Positions 59,881 through 64,000 of a stretch of DNA of 64,000 nt are shown here, piece after piece. The translations under genes and the position numbers were made by a program. The notes beneath the pieces are model-generated. The model worked only from the letters and a program-made list of their open reading frames with translations, ran no database searches and was not told the DNA's origin. The stretch's first letter is position 1. Each line of letters starts with the position of its first letter. Source of the stretch: Taxillus chinensis (taxonomy: Eukaryota > Streptophyta > Magnoliopsida > Santalales > Loranthaceae); NCBI GenBank assembly GCA_023512835.1, contig CM042089.1, positions 14,213,759 to 14,277,758 of the forward strand, written 5' to 3'.

Positions 59881-61082
59881 TCTAAGAGATCACTCTAGGA
59901 AGCTATCCAACCCAGTACGGATCATCGACTCTATGTCTACCCGCATTCTCATCCTGTTGACAATAATGACAACCAAAAGGACCATGGGAACAACACGACC
60001 GATCATTGACTTTATTGTTTTTCCCTTTACAATCCATTCTTCATCCTTTAACATCCCCCCCACCCCCACAACCTCCAACCCATAAAATCAGACCTTCACC
60101 CCTCATTAAACACCAATATATGCCTCTAAAAGTCGCTTGAATGCATCTAATCATAATACAACAATAGTATACACAAAATACGTCATTGAAGGCTAACATT
60201 CATATAGGAGATCGGACTTATATGAATTTACATATATTTATACGATATAATCCACATTACTTATCCTAAAACATGTCTTAATCCATCAAATTACCACAAA
60301 CATACGAAACTAGGAGGGAGGTATAGAATTTCTACCTCGAATATGATTTATTGCATTCGAATTGCAAGAATTCTTCCTACAAGCTCCAAGCTTCTCTTTC
60401 TTTCTTTCTTTCTCTCTCTCTTTCTTTCTTTTTCTCTCTTTCATCAAGAACACAGGTATGGACGATCGCCAATAATAGGATTAAGGTTTCTCCATCGCGT
60501 CCTCTCCTATTTATACTTCCCATTTAGTTAATTAAAATAACAGAATATAACAAAAATATATTCTTAGGCCCAAATTCGAATTAAACCCAAGTATTGTTAA
60601 AAATGCTCCATTTAACAAGTATATCTCCACACCAATATCATCTTTATCAAATCACGGCTCAATGTGAAAAACCACGTAAAAAATCTTAAGCTATTAAAAA
60701 AAGCCTATTTGGGCTCCTAACTTCGATCGGGCCTACTCACAATCTAATTTTTTTTATTCAACGCACACGATATTGTAGTGATATTGGTTTTTTAGGATAC
60801 TCACCTTCACCTTATTATAAGACTAACTCCTTAACCCCTGAACACGGATTCATTACGAAAGAATTATTTGGGCCTCCTTGGTGGTAAAGCAAAAAATTGT
60901 GAAAAAGGTTTTAAAGATGCAAAAATCCAAGAAATGGATGCAGGCTTGGTGACATTTGGTATTTCTTCAAATCTGTTTCTAGTATTTTAATTTTTCATGT
61001 TTTCGCTCTGTTTTTTATGTTGCAAGATGGGGCGGACAATAGTTTGACGATTGGCCTAGTGTGTGCGAGAATGGTGGAGAAC
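59881..61082. other. Spacer with a pyrimidine microsatellite, no gene recognised
   Basis: Contains a (TTTC)n/(TC)n tract at about 60,395-60,442 and otherwise AT-rich DNA without coding signal. Confidence 0.5.
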
Positions 61083-62790
61083 TAGGGGTGATCATCGGTC
61101 GGTTTATGTGAAAATTTTAAACCAAACCAAATGACTTCGGTTTAGAAAAATAACAAACCAAAACTAAATAACAAATATAAAAAAACCATTAGTTTTTGGT
61201 TCGATTCGGTTTATAATTTTTTGGTTGGTTCATCGGTTTAAATTAATTTTAAAATGTCAACCAAACAATAATATTAAAATAATAAAATTAATAATAACAA
61301 CAACCCATGAAATAATTATAAAAACATTAATATTCAACATATAAGGTGAAAAGCTTCTGGACAATCTGATGTTCAACATTCAACAAATGTAAAAATATCA
61401 ATATTCAATATTAAACATTCAACAAATGACAAAGTCAAAAACCATCTAGAGTTTGGACTGTGAAGCAGGAGAAATGCTATAAAGGTAGCAGCAACAACAG
61501 TCTTTCTTGTCTCTCTAGGGTGAGTGAATCAGAAATAGCATCAAACGGGAGCACCATCAGCATCTAACATGAGGCACCAATATTCAACAACAGTGAAGAT
61601 GTTCTAAAAAAAAACAAGAAGCGTTTTGGGTTGGAGTTGGAGCAGACAGTGGAGGCACCATCTCGGCAGCAATCGAAACTATCTTTAAAACTATGAATTT
61701 TACTACAATGATTTTGTAATAAATTGATGTCAACTTCAATGTGGAATATTAAAGTAAGCAGTAAGCATTATCCATCAAAGCACATATTTTCAAATCCCAG
61801 GAGCAGATTTAGCACACAGGTAGCAAAACACATATTTTCACGAATAAAATTTTTTTAAATCCCAACAAGTAACTTTCAAATCCTAACAAATAGAAACAAC
61901 AACAAAACAATAGCTAAAGAACTGAAAATTGATTGAAAATAAGATGTGAAAAGCAATAATGCATGAACTGAATAAGAATAGCATACCAAATGAATAATGT
62001 AGTCCTTTCATAGCTCCAAACCCAGAAATTACTACTATGATTTAAGCAATTCGCAAAGGGGATAACCAGTAAACAACACAAATTGATCTGCCAATAGATA
62101 ATGTAATCTGGAAAGACTCCTTCTATTGGGTTCTCAATGTCCAATTAACCTGAGGTTGGGAGAAAATGCATGCATCATCTGTGCAGTGGTGGAAATCTCA
62201 GGTTGTCAAGAAAATATATAAAAATGTAAACAAAATCAACAAAAACATTACTAATTGAATAATTTTAAGTGGTGGAAATCTCTATTACCTTAAGAAGGTT
62301 CCGTGTTCATTTCTTTATCAATTCAATAATCATTGCTTATTGATTCATCAACCTCTTTTAAAAGTGAACCTGTGAGGGAAAAAACAATAAAAAGTAAATA
62401 AAAATAAATATAGATACCTTACAAAATACTAATAATAATTTTTTAAAAGTAAACACGTATCTCGAGTGTATATTATCCATTTCCTCAATCCCATGCATCG
62501 AAGCTTGAAGGTTAATAGGAGTTGATGAATCTTGAAGTCAATTTTGTGCACATATTAAGGCCTAAAAGAGTCAAGAACATGTCCTCCTGTGCTAAATGCG
62601 AGACTCGGATGCAACAAGAGATATAGGTATTGCCAAAACATCTCGTGCCACTTGAGAAAGGACTTGGAACCTAGAAGAATTGATTTTCCACCAACCCAAA
62701 AGATTGAAATTATCATTATGAGGTTCACAAGCTTCACTTAAGTATTTGTCCACTTTAGTTTGGATATTGAAAACATCTTGCTCCTCTAAG
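61083..62790 (-). pseudogene. Ac-like hAT element, transposase C-terminal remnant
   Basis: The minus-strand frame below 62,790 reads VDKYLSEACEPHNDNFNLLG, WWKINSSRFQVLSQVARDVL and AIPISLVASES, the conserved hAT dimerisation region of Ac/RICESLEEPER-type transposases, then stops with STGG-like residues in another frame. A hAT-like end (TAGGGGTGATCATCGGTCGG) at 61,083 may be its 3' terminus. The N-terminal part and BED zinc finger are not present: an LTR begins at 62,793. Confidence 0.75.
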
Positions 62791-62792
62791 TG

Positions 62793-64000
62793 TGTCACGC
62801 CCCCAAATCCCGGAAGGACCAGAACTAAGAGTGTGACTTTCCCATGCCCGCACTTGAAGGGTCAAGGGGTTGGTGACTAGCACCGATATGGACTACACAT
62901 CAGGTCTTGTCCAAGATAAACATGTACATTCATACATCGGGGGTATTCCTGTACATTCCCACATGCTATGAAGTTAAGGAAAATAATTTATTAATAACAA
63001 GAGTCATGCTATAATTCCAATACAACTTCCACGGACCCTCGTCCGGATATTCAAATAATAAAATCAATCATGTTTTACAAAATCCATAAACCAAGTTATT
63101 ACAAAATTTAAAACAAACAAAAATTAGCTTCGGTCCAGCCTCTAGCGAATGAGTCGATACCTGAAACATGTCAACAAAGTAGGGGTGAGCACAAATGCCC
63201 AGCAGGTGATCTCCATCTCCTCACCATCTTATAACATGAATTCCTAAGTCTACATGATCGGTGTATGCTTGTGAAAGATAGTGTCCTACTTTATCACAAT
63301 AAGCTTACATTCAATCACAAAATATAATATTACACACATTACATTTCATTCATTAAGGGTACACACCAAACAATCCAAACCATCCAGGAGATTCCCACAT
63401 CCAGCTCCAAGGATCCCAGTCATTACGAGATAGCCATATGTGGGACCCGTGGTGTCTCTAACGACAACCTTGTCACATATGGGACCTCGGTTAACCAGAC
63501 CACATAGGGGACCCAGTCTCTTGTCACTTCTATGTGGGACCCGTGGTTAACCCAACCAACTCCACCACCAATTCCACATATAATCAATAAATAGAATATT
63601 CCAACGGTCAAAATTCAATACAACGGTCTTACAAAATATTTAATTTATCAATCCAGGCACTAACCACAAATAATATATATAGATACACATACATATATAA
63701 ATATTCATCAAACATCCAACACCTTAAATATCAATTAAGTAATATTAAGCTACGTACAAGTAATATTTAAATGCCAAATTTCTAACATTAAACTACAAAT
63801 AATATTTATATTATTAAACTATACTATCAAGCCCAAATAATATTTAACTAATTAGACAGTGTGAAGCCAAACAATCACAAGCCATCAATATTTAATTATT
63901 AATTGTTATTATCATATATATATATATATATATATGCAATTATCAAACTATTAATATTAAACCACAAATAATATTATCCTTAAGGTCAATTTAATAGTAT
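62793..64000 (-). mobile_element. Third copy of the long-LTR family, runs off the window
   Basis: Starts TGTCACGCCCCCAAATCCC, the reverse complement of the 3' end of the solo LTR at 2392, and shares GGTCAAGGGGTTGGTGACTA and CCACGGACCC blocks. Near 63,430-63,550 are internal repeats of TATGTGGGACCCGTGGT. A (TA)n run lies near 63,914-63,936. The other end is outside the window. Confidence 0.75.

Overview
This is a stretch of flowering-plant nuclear DNA. Evidence for that: genes with short exons and GT-AG introns, AT-rich intergenic DNA, plant-type transposons (Ty3/gypsy, hAT, Mutator-like, SINE, LINE), CC-NB-ARC-LRR resistance-gene relatives, and a plant WDR55 orthologue. I cannot name the species; a TE-rich, probably woody, angiosperm is a guess. 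I see no rRNA genes, CRISPR array or bacterial-style operon, and no convincing tRNA gene.

Layout. 1-4.1 kb: a dead gypsy integrase split by a 2.35-kb solo LTR (TSD TAATA) and by a hAT-type MITE. 4.4-5.7 kb: a TIR-like element holding head-to-head fragments of a cytidine deaminase and of an ARM/HEAT-like gene. 6.7-7.2 kb: a fold-back repeat. 7.8-9.0 kb: an intact-looking two-exon NYN-domain gene on the minus strand. 9.3-9.9 kb: a small Pack-MULE-like element. 10.3-11.2 kb: a ubiquitin-specific-protease gene fragment. 11.2-13.96 kb: a decayed hAT (TTF-type) transposase. 13.96-23.35 kb: a tandem array of four decayed CC-NB-ARC-LRR copies, all on the minus strand, ending at a run of 18 C. 25.36-26.39 kb: a Pack-MULE with 101-102-bp TIRs and a perfect 9-bp TSD that has captured a receptor-kinase fragment.

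26.99-47.86 kb (minus strand) is the main gene of the window, WDR55. Its WD40 protein is encoded in 15 exons whose phases join exactly from exon 1 to exon 14. Intron 12 is 15.6 kb and contains a LINE remnant, a chromovirus-type gypsy element (30,283-35,779) and an older gypsy element split by a younger gypsy element with TSD CTAAG (36,311-41,971). The WDR55 upstream region carries a double telo-box and TGGGCC (site II) motifs.

48-64 kb has no gene I can recognise. It holds a near-perfect 415-bp fold-back element, a tRNA-derived SINE with a 12-bp TSD, an LTR-like non-coding block with several tandem arrays (one made of palindromes), two more copies of the long LTR seen at the window start, and an Ac-like hAT remnant interrupted by the last of those LTRs.

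Only two genes, WDR55 and the NYN-domain gene, look potentially functional. The rest records layered transposition, gene-fragment capture and decay of a resistance-gene cluster.
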